DNA of 64,000 nt from Eriocheir sinensis (lineage: Eukaryota; Arthropoda; Malacostraca; Decapoda; Varunidae), in NCBI RefSeq assembly GCF_024679095.1, contig NC_066553.1, positions 1,744,494 to 1,808,493 on the forward strand, in the 5' to 3' direction. The position numbers were made by a program, and so were the translations under genes. Shown one piece after another: positions 13,401-25,400 of this stretch. Position 1 is the first letter of the stretch. Every line of letters starts with the position of its first letter. The notes under the pieces were generated by a model, which saw only the letters and a list, made by a program, of their open reading frames with translations, was not told where the DNA came from and did no database searches.

Positions 13401-16400
13401 AATATTCATAAGCACATGTCATTTATTTATATATTATATATCTCTGGAGACAATGCTATGCACTTCCCAACAGACTAGCAAATAATACACCACCTACCCT
13501 ACTCAAGAGACACAGAGAGGTAACAATCCAACACCAGGGTATGGACACTTGCACAACACACACTCGGGTCCTGCTGGACATTCCCGCCACAGGAAGGCAT
13601 TACAGCAGCAAACCGTTGGGGATGCGTCATTGTCCATCTCTCAGTGTTATAAATTCTGAATGGTGTTTACTAATGTGTGTCTTGAGGTTGCCTTTCTGTG
13701 TGGAGCGGTATGGACAGTAGCTACAAGCAAACGGTTTTTCTCCGGTGTGGGTTCGGAGGTGGTTCATAAGATTGGTTGAGGTAATGGTGAAATAGCTGCA
13801 GTAGGTGCACTCAAATTTCTTGATGTGACTAGTCCAAGGTCTGACGTGACCCTCTGCCTTCTGTTCAATCCCACCTGTACTCTTGGGGCAACCACCCACC
13901 ACAGGAGGCCGCCCCCTGCTGTACTTCTTCTCGAGGCTCATCACCACTCCCTGTTGAAGGATGCCCAGCTCTCAAAATATGTACAGATTCAAGCCAATTT
14001 ACCCACTCAAATCTTGAAACATGTGTACCCCCACAACACCCCTTACAAAGCCAATCCAACTATTCCTAGCCTAAAAATGTCAATGGCAAAAATAACTGTT
14101 GTCAATTAAATGTGGCCATTCGTTTAACCCTTGGCATATTTTGGCAGGAGTGCAGGAATGAACTATAACACACACACACTAGTCAATGTTAGGATTTACA
14201 TAAAGAAAATAAGAGAGTATTTTTAAGATGGAAAGGAATCACAGGCGTCACAAAACCAACACAGGACACAAGGTAATGGTAAGGGAAAACCAACACTGAG
14301 CATACCGCTGAACAGGCTATGCGGGCACTGCTTGTGCAGGCAGACTACAAGCTACAAGAAATTAAAGTGAAACTACTAACAATAAGTCTATTAGTTTTAT
14401 TAACAAAGGGAAAGACAATAAAATAAAGTTCTGATCTCACACGTATACAAACACGGACTTAGTGGAAGGCAGCAACTCTCTGGCAGAAGATATTCTTACG
14501 TGTGGGTGAGTCTAGTGCAAGACCTTCCAAGGCTATAATGTAATGTGTGCGCCTAGCAAGACTTACCCGGGAAACCTAATACCACTCAACATTTCAAGTA
14601 TGGTGAGTCTTTCACAAGAAATAACTAACCTCCTAAAAGCATGAGCATTTGCAATGATCTCTTCTGCCTACAGGACAAGCAACCCACCTCATCAGTGTTT
14701 TCTTGAAGTTTGTCATTCACCGTGATCTGATCATGCACTAGACTCACAATTGCTAGCCAGTACCCTCCCCAAATAAACTTTGAGCTCAGGTGACAGATCT
14801 TTAGGTACAACTGGAACCTCATATCTCACTCACACACAACGCCTGACCGACACCTGGTACCCATTCACTGCTGGGTGGACAGGGAGCACAAATTGAAGGA
14901 GACTGACAGTCCGTCTCCACTTTCCCCGGTGATTGAACCCGGGGCCTCTCGGTTACGAGGTGATCATGCTAACCACTGCGCTACAGAGCTCTGTGTGTTT
15001 GTGTTTGTGTGTGCGTACATTTTTCTTTATGTAAAGCAATGGCCCCCAATAGGTAATCCAAAATATTAAACCCTGTACCCTTCTCAATACCCAATGAAGA
15101 AATGCAAACACTATACTCAACAATTGATATATATTTTAATTCTTCTCCTCTAAGTCAATTCATCAAGGATGCCTTCCATCACTAACGCTTGGTTGGTTAT
15201 ACATATATCAGAGTAAGTTACACTCAGAATGTGGTTATGGATAACCTTCCATTCATTAATACAGCATGGAAAACTTCATCAAATTTACAAGGCACTTTTA
15301 TATATAAACTTCTCAAGTATAATACAATAACAACGACATTATGCAGACACCTATTAAGAAAAGGAAAGACGGGTAACTTATCTGGTATTAAAATTTACAT
15401 TCTCTCTCTCTCATTTATATAATTATGAATAGAGTACAACTACACCCACAACCCAGTTCTCTGTGTTTCATTGCATCTTCTATGGAAGTTAATGACTTAC
15501 ATCAAAACTTCCTAATTTCAAACTAATGCAGTAATAATTAATATTTTCAGTGGTGCCTCATCAAATCAGCTGCTTCAAAGTTCCATCATATTCAGAAAAG
15601 CCATCATACTAGAGCATAAGATATAGCTTTTTTTATTCCAAACATCATAACTTTTATGTTCAAGGAGTCAAACTACAGGAGGACTTTAACCCGGTAGCAG
15701 CGGGGATCATGATTCTTAATGGTCCCTCCAAGCGAGAAAAATGAGAAAAAATCACCCCTCACACAAACCATTTCATAATATATATCAAAGCATTTGTGAT
15801 CAGATTATGTATCATCTATTTTGGGGGGTTTATATCATGGCACAAATTTGGCCCGTCGCTGGACATGGTAAAGCCACAAATTTGGCCCGACACTGCTACA
15901 TGGTAAAGCCACAAATTTGGCCCTTCGCTGCTACATGGTAAAGCCACAAATTTGGCCCTTCGCTGCTACATGGTAAAGCCACAAATTTGGCCTGTCGCTG
16001 GACACGGTAAAGCCACAAATCTGGTCCTTCGCTGCTACTGGGTTAAGGAAGAAACAGTGTACAGTAGCTCCCAAAACTACCATGTGCGAGTGTGTGGGTG
16101 AGTGTGTGGTGTAAAGAAAGGAACACTGAACACTATGCAACATGTGCTTGACCAATTGTCACCTTGGTAAGGTTGATAAGCATGGTTAGCCATCGAAGGT
16201 ACTAGTGCTTAACACATCGCCGTTCAAACATCCATCAAATGACACTTGTTTGCCGCCTCGCAGGCATCAACGAACATTGTCCATTCTGTCAGATTTCAGA
16301 TTATACAGCACATTATATTGAAGGCAGTTTGGGAGCTACTGTGCCTCTGACAGGAACAACACTTGGACTAACAATAAAACATCTAAATGGTTGACTGGGA

Positions 16401-19400
16401 AGTGGTGGTTACACTCGATATGTCTGTTTTCCTTTCTTTTCTTTTTTTCTCCTTTTTTTTAGTTCATAACAAGATGCAATCACACTTTTCCTGCAATTCC
16501 TGTGTACTTTTCCACTGGATACTTATACTGACCATCTGCCTCAAGCTACATAAATACTGAGAAAGTATGCAGAACAGCAGGCTTGTGGCACTCCAAGTAA
16601 CTTTTATTGTGTCATGTAAATGTAACCTTTCTTCAGGCAGAGTAAGCAGGAAAAAACAAACAGAACAAGAAAATGTCTGCATAATGCTGCTCCTACAAAA
16701 AAGACAGGAGAGACCAAGGAATTACCAGATTTGGATCCAGTGGTGCTTCGATCCTCCCCTCCTAAACAAAGCATGAAATTGGGAGGAAATACAGTGGATG
16801 AAGACCTGTTTCAAAGTTTACTAATGAAAGTGATGGGAAAGTGAGTGTCAAAATTATGAGTGATCTCAAATGTGGGGGAAAAATTTTGGGGAACATACAT
16901 GAACCACATGTTGACTCAAAATTAAATAAAGCAAAGGCATGAATTTCCCTCTAGGCTTCCTACATTCTAAAACACTCTAAGCCTAAGATCTGGCCAGGAC
17001 TGAAGGAGCAGGTAACAGGTGGCGTGAGCAGCTGGGTGACTCAAGAGTCAGACGTGGATTGGACTTTGCGTAATCCTCACAAATGAGAAACTTAGGTAAA
17101 ATTTAAGTAAGTTGAAAGAGACTAATAAGCAATGTTAATTAACTCTGGCTCCTGACGGTCTGCCTCCAACAAGGCGACCTCCCCCCTCGGTGGCTCCATA
17201 ACTGCCGCAGCACCATTTAGGGCCCATAAAGGGCGTATATATTAAAGATAAATAGTAACCTCTGATTTCCAAAATATCAACTTACCCATCACCATATTTA
17301 CATTGATATATACACAGATTTACAATGATTGGAACAATTTCCACAGTGAACATACTATTCAATTTGCATTAAGAAGGCGGACAGCGATATATGAGATTGA
17401 GTAGGAAGTCTTGTGCTGCATGGCCACAGGAGGGGTAGAGGCATGCAGTCAGCATGAAAACAATGATAAAAGATAGCATGGAAAGCAACACTGTCCTCAA
17501 CTGGGAAGTTGATAAGGTGAATGAACTTTTTCTCTACTCTGTTCAGAGCCGTGACTTGATCAAGGTGTCCCGCCCGGCACAATGGTTAGCAGGGCAGCCA
17601 GGCACTTTGGATCAGTACTGCTGGTGTGTTTTGATAATCACTAAAGGGAAGCAATAACAGCTTCATTACAATCAAAACTTTAAGATAAGACACCACTAAA
17701 AAGTTATTGTACTCAAGACATTTCCTATCAATATCCAATAAATATTTTTATAATTTGCCTGCCACTTTAAATACTGTTGTCTTCTTGGTGAAGTTGAGAT
17801 ACTGTATGTACATGCTCAAAACCAAAAGTGTTAGTAGTATGCACACAATGCATACTGATTCAAGTGGCTTTGAACACGAGTGAACACCATGTAAAAACTT
17901 TAGCACTCATTTTCTCGACAGCTTCAGCGTTGATAAAATAAGTCAAAGTACTGAGAGTTACAAATAAATGTTGTTAGCTCTAAGAAAAGTTAAAGCTTCC
18001 AGTGGGTATGCACAGTAAATGATTTACGCACCTCAAGAACCACTGCTGTCTGATGATATCTAAGGTATAAATTTACTCTTTAATTTCCACTAAGGTAAGA
18101 GTTAACTCTGTGTCTAGTCCGTTCATGATTACGCAACACATCCTTGCGGTTGCTGCGAAAAGAACATTCTCTGCAGGCGAAAGGCCTTTCTCCCGTGTGT
18201 GTCCGCACATGGCGCGTGAAGTCCCTGGAGGTCTTGAAGGTTGCTCGCCAGCAGTATGGGCAGGTAAAGCCTCGTGATCTACCGTCTCTCCCAGAGAGTG
18301 ATGGCTGTGCCTCCACCTCCAATTCCTAGGAACGGTAGGGACATCATATGGACCATCACTACTCTAAACAATAACCCATAAAACATTTCAAACAAAACCT
18401 CAAGCACCTTAAGCATTAAGATAACCCAGTCAATGATTTTAGGAACATAGGAGCAGCTAGTCCACCTAACAACTTGCTATTCTTTACTAGGAAAAAACAA
18501 TAATTGAGAGACTATGGCATCAAATATCCTTCAATAAAAATATTAAAGCCCAAAATAATGGCAATGACAAAACATAAAAGTAATCCCAAACAACCTTCCA
18601 TCAGGTTCCAGAAATGAGCCTTTTAGTAAATCTTGATATCACAATATATGATGATAAACTTTCCTGTGTTGATTTTGCTAAAGAGAGAAAGATTCATAAC
18701 TTTTTTTCCTAAATAACTTGTGTATTTTGAAGTAAATTTTCAAATTTATCATCATTTTCAAATTTGGTTCCCAGCAGACAAGGTAAAGATCACAGTTCTC
18801 ATTACATTAGAAAAGAAAGAGTATTTACAATTTGGCAAAGGTGATTAAACAAATAATTCCCTCAAACTACGTAGCCAAGCCCACAAAGCTCTGCCAGGGT
18901 TACAAGAGAGCGCTGCCTCTCACTGGGATGCCGCCACGAGCCAAGATTGAACTCACAGCCTGTCGCAAGGCAAGCACCAAACCCACCAAGCTACCTGGCC
19001 CCCATACAGTATACCAAAGCTGTCCATCTGAACGGCCTCACAACACACCACTGTTCTGCCAGACCTAACTCCAACAGCTGTAATCATCACTCTTTCTACA
19101 CAGCTCAGAACAACCTAACACCAATGCCAAAATAGTTAACCAAAGAAAAGTTCCCACAACCTCTCAATCAACCAGCTACCTCAGGCATACTGGGCATGTG
19201 CATGAGCAGGAGAGCTCTAGCGCTGGAAGGCCAGGATGAAGTGATCTGCTAGCCTCCATAGGTTTTACATGCTCCAGTAAAGCCCCGTTCACACTGTGCT
19301 GACTCTGGGCCACGACAACCCAGCGACTCAGGGTATACGAGGTCTTGGGTGTAAAATCTTGATGTGGAAGGGTCGCATAAGGTCGGAAAGACTATGTGCG

Positions 19401-22400
19401 ACCCTTTCATGTCAACATTTCACACCCAAGACCTCGTGTTCCCGGAGTCGCTGGGTTGTCGTGGCCCAGAGTCAGCACAGTGTGAACGGGCCTAACTCTC
19501 CCAACTTGAGCAACTACATTTCAACTCCCCACCTAAGTATTATTGCACCAAGCTATTTTACAATCTCCATTCCTTCGGCACAGTGTGAACGGGGCTTAAC
19601 CCTCCCAACTTGAGCAACAACATTTCAACTCCCCACCTAAGTATTATTGCACCAAGCTATTCTACAATCTCCATTCCTTATCACATTCATTATTAGAGTT
19701 AATTTTTACTTTTCCAATACATGCAATAATACCGTTCTTCTCTATAATGACTTTTCAAGGTTCTGAATCCACGTAGCCCTGTAATACAACACTTGAGACA
19801 TGTCCATGTTGGGTTTTCAAAGCGTCCAAAAGTAAACTTTGCTAATGCATACTGCACTGCGAGGGGTGAGGTACAGTTGTGAAGCAAGGCAATGAGACAT
19901 AAGTGAAAATACAAGTTTGCCGTACCATCTTGCAATGCATCAGAATATTGTATGTATTGTATTTTGTTATTTCTTAAAGGCATTAAACCTTGATTCCAAC
20001 AACTGGACTTCCATTAATTAGTATCTAACCCCTTGGATGGCCTCATTTACCCGAGGCTCCGTACTGACCACTCTGGGATCCCCGGCCTAGGGTAGCGGCA
20101 CTCACGCAAGGAAGTGTGATGAGAGGCTTACATTCCCTTTTGGGCGCCCTGTATAGTGTACAAGTAAGGTGCAAGTTAGGATGAGATTGAGAAGGAAGTG
20201 GTTGAGGTGAAGGTGAAAGAGGAGGAGGAGGAGGAGGAGGTTTCAAGGCTTTGTTAACAAGTGTTTGAGGGACATAACCAGTCAAAATGCTAATACTTCA
20301 GGAGCCTACTGAACAAGGAGATGTTCACCTGCGGCAGGCCATGCTTTCCAGCAGTGTGAATGTGTACGGTGAAGGTGTTTTTACTGATTGCACTTATTTT
20401 CATTTTTAGCAAAAGTTTCTTATTACCAAAGATAATCAGTGAAAGTAATTAATAATACTTAAACAAATCAATGATACAAATACAACAGGCATTTCTTCAC
20501 ATATGACTGTAGAGGGAGAATACTGAACCACAACAGCAGTCCAGAAAATGAAACACGGCATGTCAAAATAAAATATTTTTCATCAAGTCCACAAGTACAA
20601 AAGAATAAGTTTCAGTTTCCTAAGTTGTTTTATTGAATAGCTTACCATGAACTCTTTTCTATAACATACTCAAATCAAAGCTATAATCCACTGTAAAATC
20701 ATTCATAAATTTTGTTGAACTCCCTTTATAAATTACATGCAGTTCTTTGAAGAAAAAAAATACTCAACTACATTTGTTGAGTACCAGTTTTTTTTTAAAT
20801 GTTCATTGCATTATGCCTATCTTTGAATTATTTATATTAGAATAAAATCTATAAACTGCCGACTTGGGGAGGGCCAAAACACCACGGCGCTGCTAAAAAA
20901 AACTAACCAATTACTGAAGAAGGTTCTAGCTACGGAGTGACCCCTGGACTTTGTATAGATTGTTGTGCTTATTCACTACATGGACCTTGACGTTAGTACT
21001 CTGAGCGGCTCGGTAGTCACAATACGGGCATTTGTAAGGCCTCTCCCCCGTGTGGGTCCGAATGTGCCGTTTGAGGTCACTTGTTTGCTTGAAAGTTGCC
21101 CTACTACAGAAGGGACACTGGTACACTTGGGGCTTGCGGCTCCCTCTGCTGTAGAGCCCGGCAGTGACGCCCTCCTCGCCTAACGCCTAGGGGGATAAAA
21201 CCCTGTTACTGACAAGGTCCAGTGTCTCAGCCCACACCCTTGCCTGACCCTGCAGTCTGTGTTATGCCTGACTACCCACCTTCATCTAATTTCTTGAACT
21301 TCTCTCTTATTGCAAAGGAATGTGAGATAAATAAATTTTGATTAGAAAAGGACAACATTTTGGCTAACAAGCATCTCTTAATATGGCTAATAAGGCAGCA
21401 TGATAGTGTGTGATGAATGCAGATTAACACTCAGAGAGTGACTTCTAGAAAGATGGAACTAATTTCCTGCCATGCAGTTATAAGCACATTTAGCCTAATC
21501 ACGATAACCCAGCTGATGATCTAGCGTGAAAATGCACTTTTCTTACGAGAGCTTTGAGTGAATTTTTCCAACACGGGTAGGTTTCCTCTGAAGATTTTTT
21601 TCTTCTTTTTTTTTCTTCAGATATCCTTGCTAATGCATGGTAATAATTCATATAGATAACTTTGCTGTGTCAATGTTAAAGCTTTGAAACTTTAGCAACT
21701 ATTTTAAAGCAACAATATAAATGTATAAACATTAACCCTCCCTCACAAATAAACAACAAAAAAAAAATCCAGTGAGAAAATACCTTCTTATATGAAGCAA
21801 TATTTCCGGTTAACTGTCTCATAAAACTCAGCAATAATCTACTTCAGATCAACAAGGGGACAGGGGCCACAAAGTATGATACAACCCCCAGCAGATCCCA
21901 CAAAGAGCACCCGCACGACCAACAAAACATAAGCTACAGTACAGAAGTTAGACTTTCATAGATTACTTTTGACAACCCCAAGAAAGCTACAACTCTTTCT
22001 TCAGCTATGACACGAGAAGAGCAATCCATCCCCCTAGATTCCAAGAAAATGTGTCTGGACTGTAGCTACTTGAGAGGCTTGCTAGGCTTGAATTGCAGTG
22101 GTGTTCTGTTTTCAGCAGCTTAGTTAATGTATTTATTGTTATTCTTCAGTTACAAGTTCCATGTTTTGCTGGCAAGAAAGCCACACACCCACCAAAAACT
22201 TGAGCCTGTGTCTAGTAATCAACAGGTCGGGTAGGCATGACTTGGCCACAATGCAACACGTTTCATACCACAAGTCCATTATTTGTTAGGTAATACCTCG
22301 CATTAGCCAGGAACAAAAAGTTATAAGGTAGTGAGAATATCAGGCCTAGACATCACAAGCGTCTTAGGTACAGAACGTTTGGCTCAACAGAGCTGACGGC

Positions 22401-25400
22401 ATAATATACGATCCTACCAAAGGTATTCCTCCTTCAACACCCCCTCCTCTAGGGAGCTGCCTGGATCAAAATCTGCAGCTCAATTTATCATGTTCAGGTA
22501 AAATAATTCCAAATGCATAATATCTGAACTGCAGCCTTGGCAGTTGTAAATAATATACTTAAAAACCCTATAAATCAATCGTACAGATAAAGTTTACTGA
22601 CAACAGAGCACATGTATATAAAATGATGCAACATATAACACATGCACATTTTTCATAGCTAATTCTTAATTCTATTAAAATAAACACTGCAAAATCTTAA
22701 ATACTCAAGATTCAAATGGAAAACATGAAAAATTGATAAAATTATACAAATTCTCAGAAGAGGAGCCACTGAATACAAGTTGACTGAAATAGTTATTAAT
22801 GCCTTTTTTATACAAGCATTCCTATTTAACTTCATCTGAACTGTATGCTTCTGAAAACAATATATAAGAAAACTCCACAAAATAAATGAGTTCCCAGGCA
22901 AGACATGGAAAGGTGGTTCAGGCCCAGCGCTGCCCAGCCTGGCAACCCTACCACTGACTTACCTTGTTGAGGGAAGCACCGGCAAGTTCAGCCTGGCTAA
23001 CATGTTCTGCCCTCCCACAAACTATCAAACTTTGTTCATTTATAAATCACTGACCACTTCATGGAAAACTATGCATGGAAGTTGAATACAGAAGAAAATG
23101 TTATATTGTGTATTTCAAAACATAAAAAATTAGTTAAATCAAAGCAACTTGAAAAAAAAAATGTGATCTACTTTAAACATCTTTTCAATACAAGAAATTA
23201 AAGAATCATTTAAAGTATTCCTAAAAGCTTGGAAAATAATGACTCCCACAGTTTGTGCCATCAACTGAAATAAGCTCTAATGCACTAAACACAAATGGCT
23301 GCTTTGGCCTTCCTATGTAAAACCTGGGCTGGCCTGACCCCATGGCTGCCTGGGAACACAAGGACAGTGGCTCCTGTTCCTCTGGTGAAGTAAAACAACA
23401 CTCACCATTTGGTGTGCTTGGGGCTGCTGGCTTGGGAGGGGCTGCCGCAGGTCCTGGTGCCGCGCATCCCCGCCGTAACTCTCCACCCCTGAGAAGGTTC
23501 CCCCCATCTCACCGCCTCCGAGCCACTGATGACCCGCAAGGAAACACAAGTCTTTTAACGCCAAGAATTATACATCATGTGAAAACTACACTACAGACTC
23601 CAATGAAGTATTCAGAAATATTATTAGCAAGTATTAAATAACAATATCAGGAAGACAGTTCCATAACTTAGTTACACATGGACAACAGCTTCTATGAATT
23701 TGGGTTAGTGCTAAAATGAATGGCAGAAAATGCTAAATCATTTCAGACATACACACTTACCCCTTGCATGCCCGAGGGGCCGGCCAGCGCCTCCACAACA
23801 GCATCAGGAAGGTGGTGTGACTGGGCGGGGCCGAGGGGCTGCTGCTGCTCATACTTAGCAGAGAGCAACTGACCCTGGTGGTCCTGAGAGCTGCCGTCAC
23901 TGGTGGAGTTCTCTAACCTGTTGTCGGGAGCCATGGAGCCATAGTCCATCCCTGAGTTCATCATACTATCTTGGTCCTCAGGGATGGGGTCCATTATCTC
24001 CTCTTTGACTAGTGTTTCATCTAACATTACCTAGGACAATAAATAACAAATACAGTAACATACAACAATTATACACCTGCAATTGTAAGTCAGTTTTGAT
24101 GCAATAATTAAGAGTACACTACAATCCAATATACTACTTTACCCCAATAACATAGTGTATTGGAGTAGTATTTGATATCATCAGTACAAGATACAATATA
24201 TATGACATGCTGGTAAAACTATTGGAATACTGAGAGATTTAAGTAAGGTTAATATTATCAAGAGACAGGAAAGCGATATACAATACAATTACTGACGCTG
24301 AAACCCACAGAAAAGTTGGTTGAAATTAAAACTTAAACAAGGGCTGTGTTGTTTGGGAAGTTAAAGTTAATACACTGATCAGTGGGCAGTGATAAAGGAC
24401 TGGGGTTACTGGGTCTGCCACCTCCCAATGACTCAAGATTCATGGGTCGTCACACAGAGAATATACCTCTAAGCCAACACTGAATGGAAATTTTGGAAGT
24501 AGTCTTTTACTCCATTCGCCTTATACACTGGAATACATGGCATCTATATTAACCCGGTAGCAGCAACGGGCCAAATTTGTGTCATGATATAAACCCCCAA
24601 AAATAGATGATACATAATCTGATCACAAATGCGAGGGGTGATTTTTTCTCATTTTTCTCGCATGGAGGGACCATTAAGAATCATGATCCACGCTGCTACC
24701 GGGTTAATCTGGACCCCCAAAAAAGAGCATGCAGGCCCTGGCACCCACCTGTAGGGGAGAGCATGGCTTGGCAGGGTTGTGCTGGTCCGGGTTCAGGTCT
24801 CCAGCGGGCTTGGTATCACTCCTAACATCATGCTCTAATCTGTCTATGCTTTTTTCAGACCTGTGTTCTCTGACCTCCGCCTCACTGGTCGTCCTCGAGT
24901 TGTCCTGGTGGTACTCGGCGGACGCGTGGTACGGGGAGTGTCTTGGGGAGGTCGCGGGGGAGGTTGCGGTGGCCCCATGATCACCGGTGGGCAGCCCCTC
25001 ACTGTCGTCTCTTCTCCTCCTCTTGGGGTGCGGACTTGAGCGGTCATCCCGAGAGCTATAGGAGGGCGAGGAGTTTTTCCTGGTCTCCTCCTGGGGTGGT
25101 TCGTCCGGCACCGCCAGCCCCTTCACCTTCAAGAGTTCAGCTGCTTTAATGAGCCGTGCGAGGTCATTCTGCGCCACGTTGACCACGCCGGCGTACATGT
25201 AGCTGAGAAGGCTCTCCACCTCATCACTCTTAATGTCCTTGAGCACTACGATGGGGTGTTTGCACGGGGTGTGTTCGAACATGCTCTCAAAGTATTCACT
25301 ACATGTTGATAGCACCAGTTTGTGTACGGGGTAAAACTTGCCCTCACACGCTAACGTCACATCGGTGTATCTTTCCTGCAACACAAAAGAAAAACGTGTG

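Noticed and set aside
14840..14990. Possible tRNA gene (A box, B box, CGT anticodon-like loop)
   Set aside because: The acceptor stem does not close and a SINE body follows; treated as a tRNA-derived SINE.
19699..19983. Minus-strand open frame with WTCLKC...[11 protein letters not shown], resembling a degenerate zinc finger
   Set aside because: The Cys/His spacing does not complete a C2H2 or C2HC finger. The nearby acceptor (ATTACAG at about 19,776) would need phase 2, whereas all other terminal exons are phase 0; in phase 0 it stops at once.
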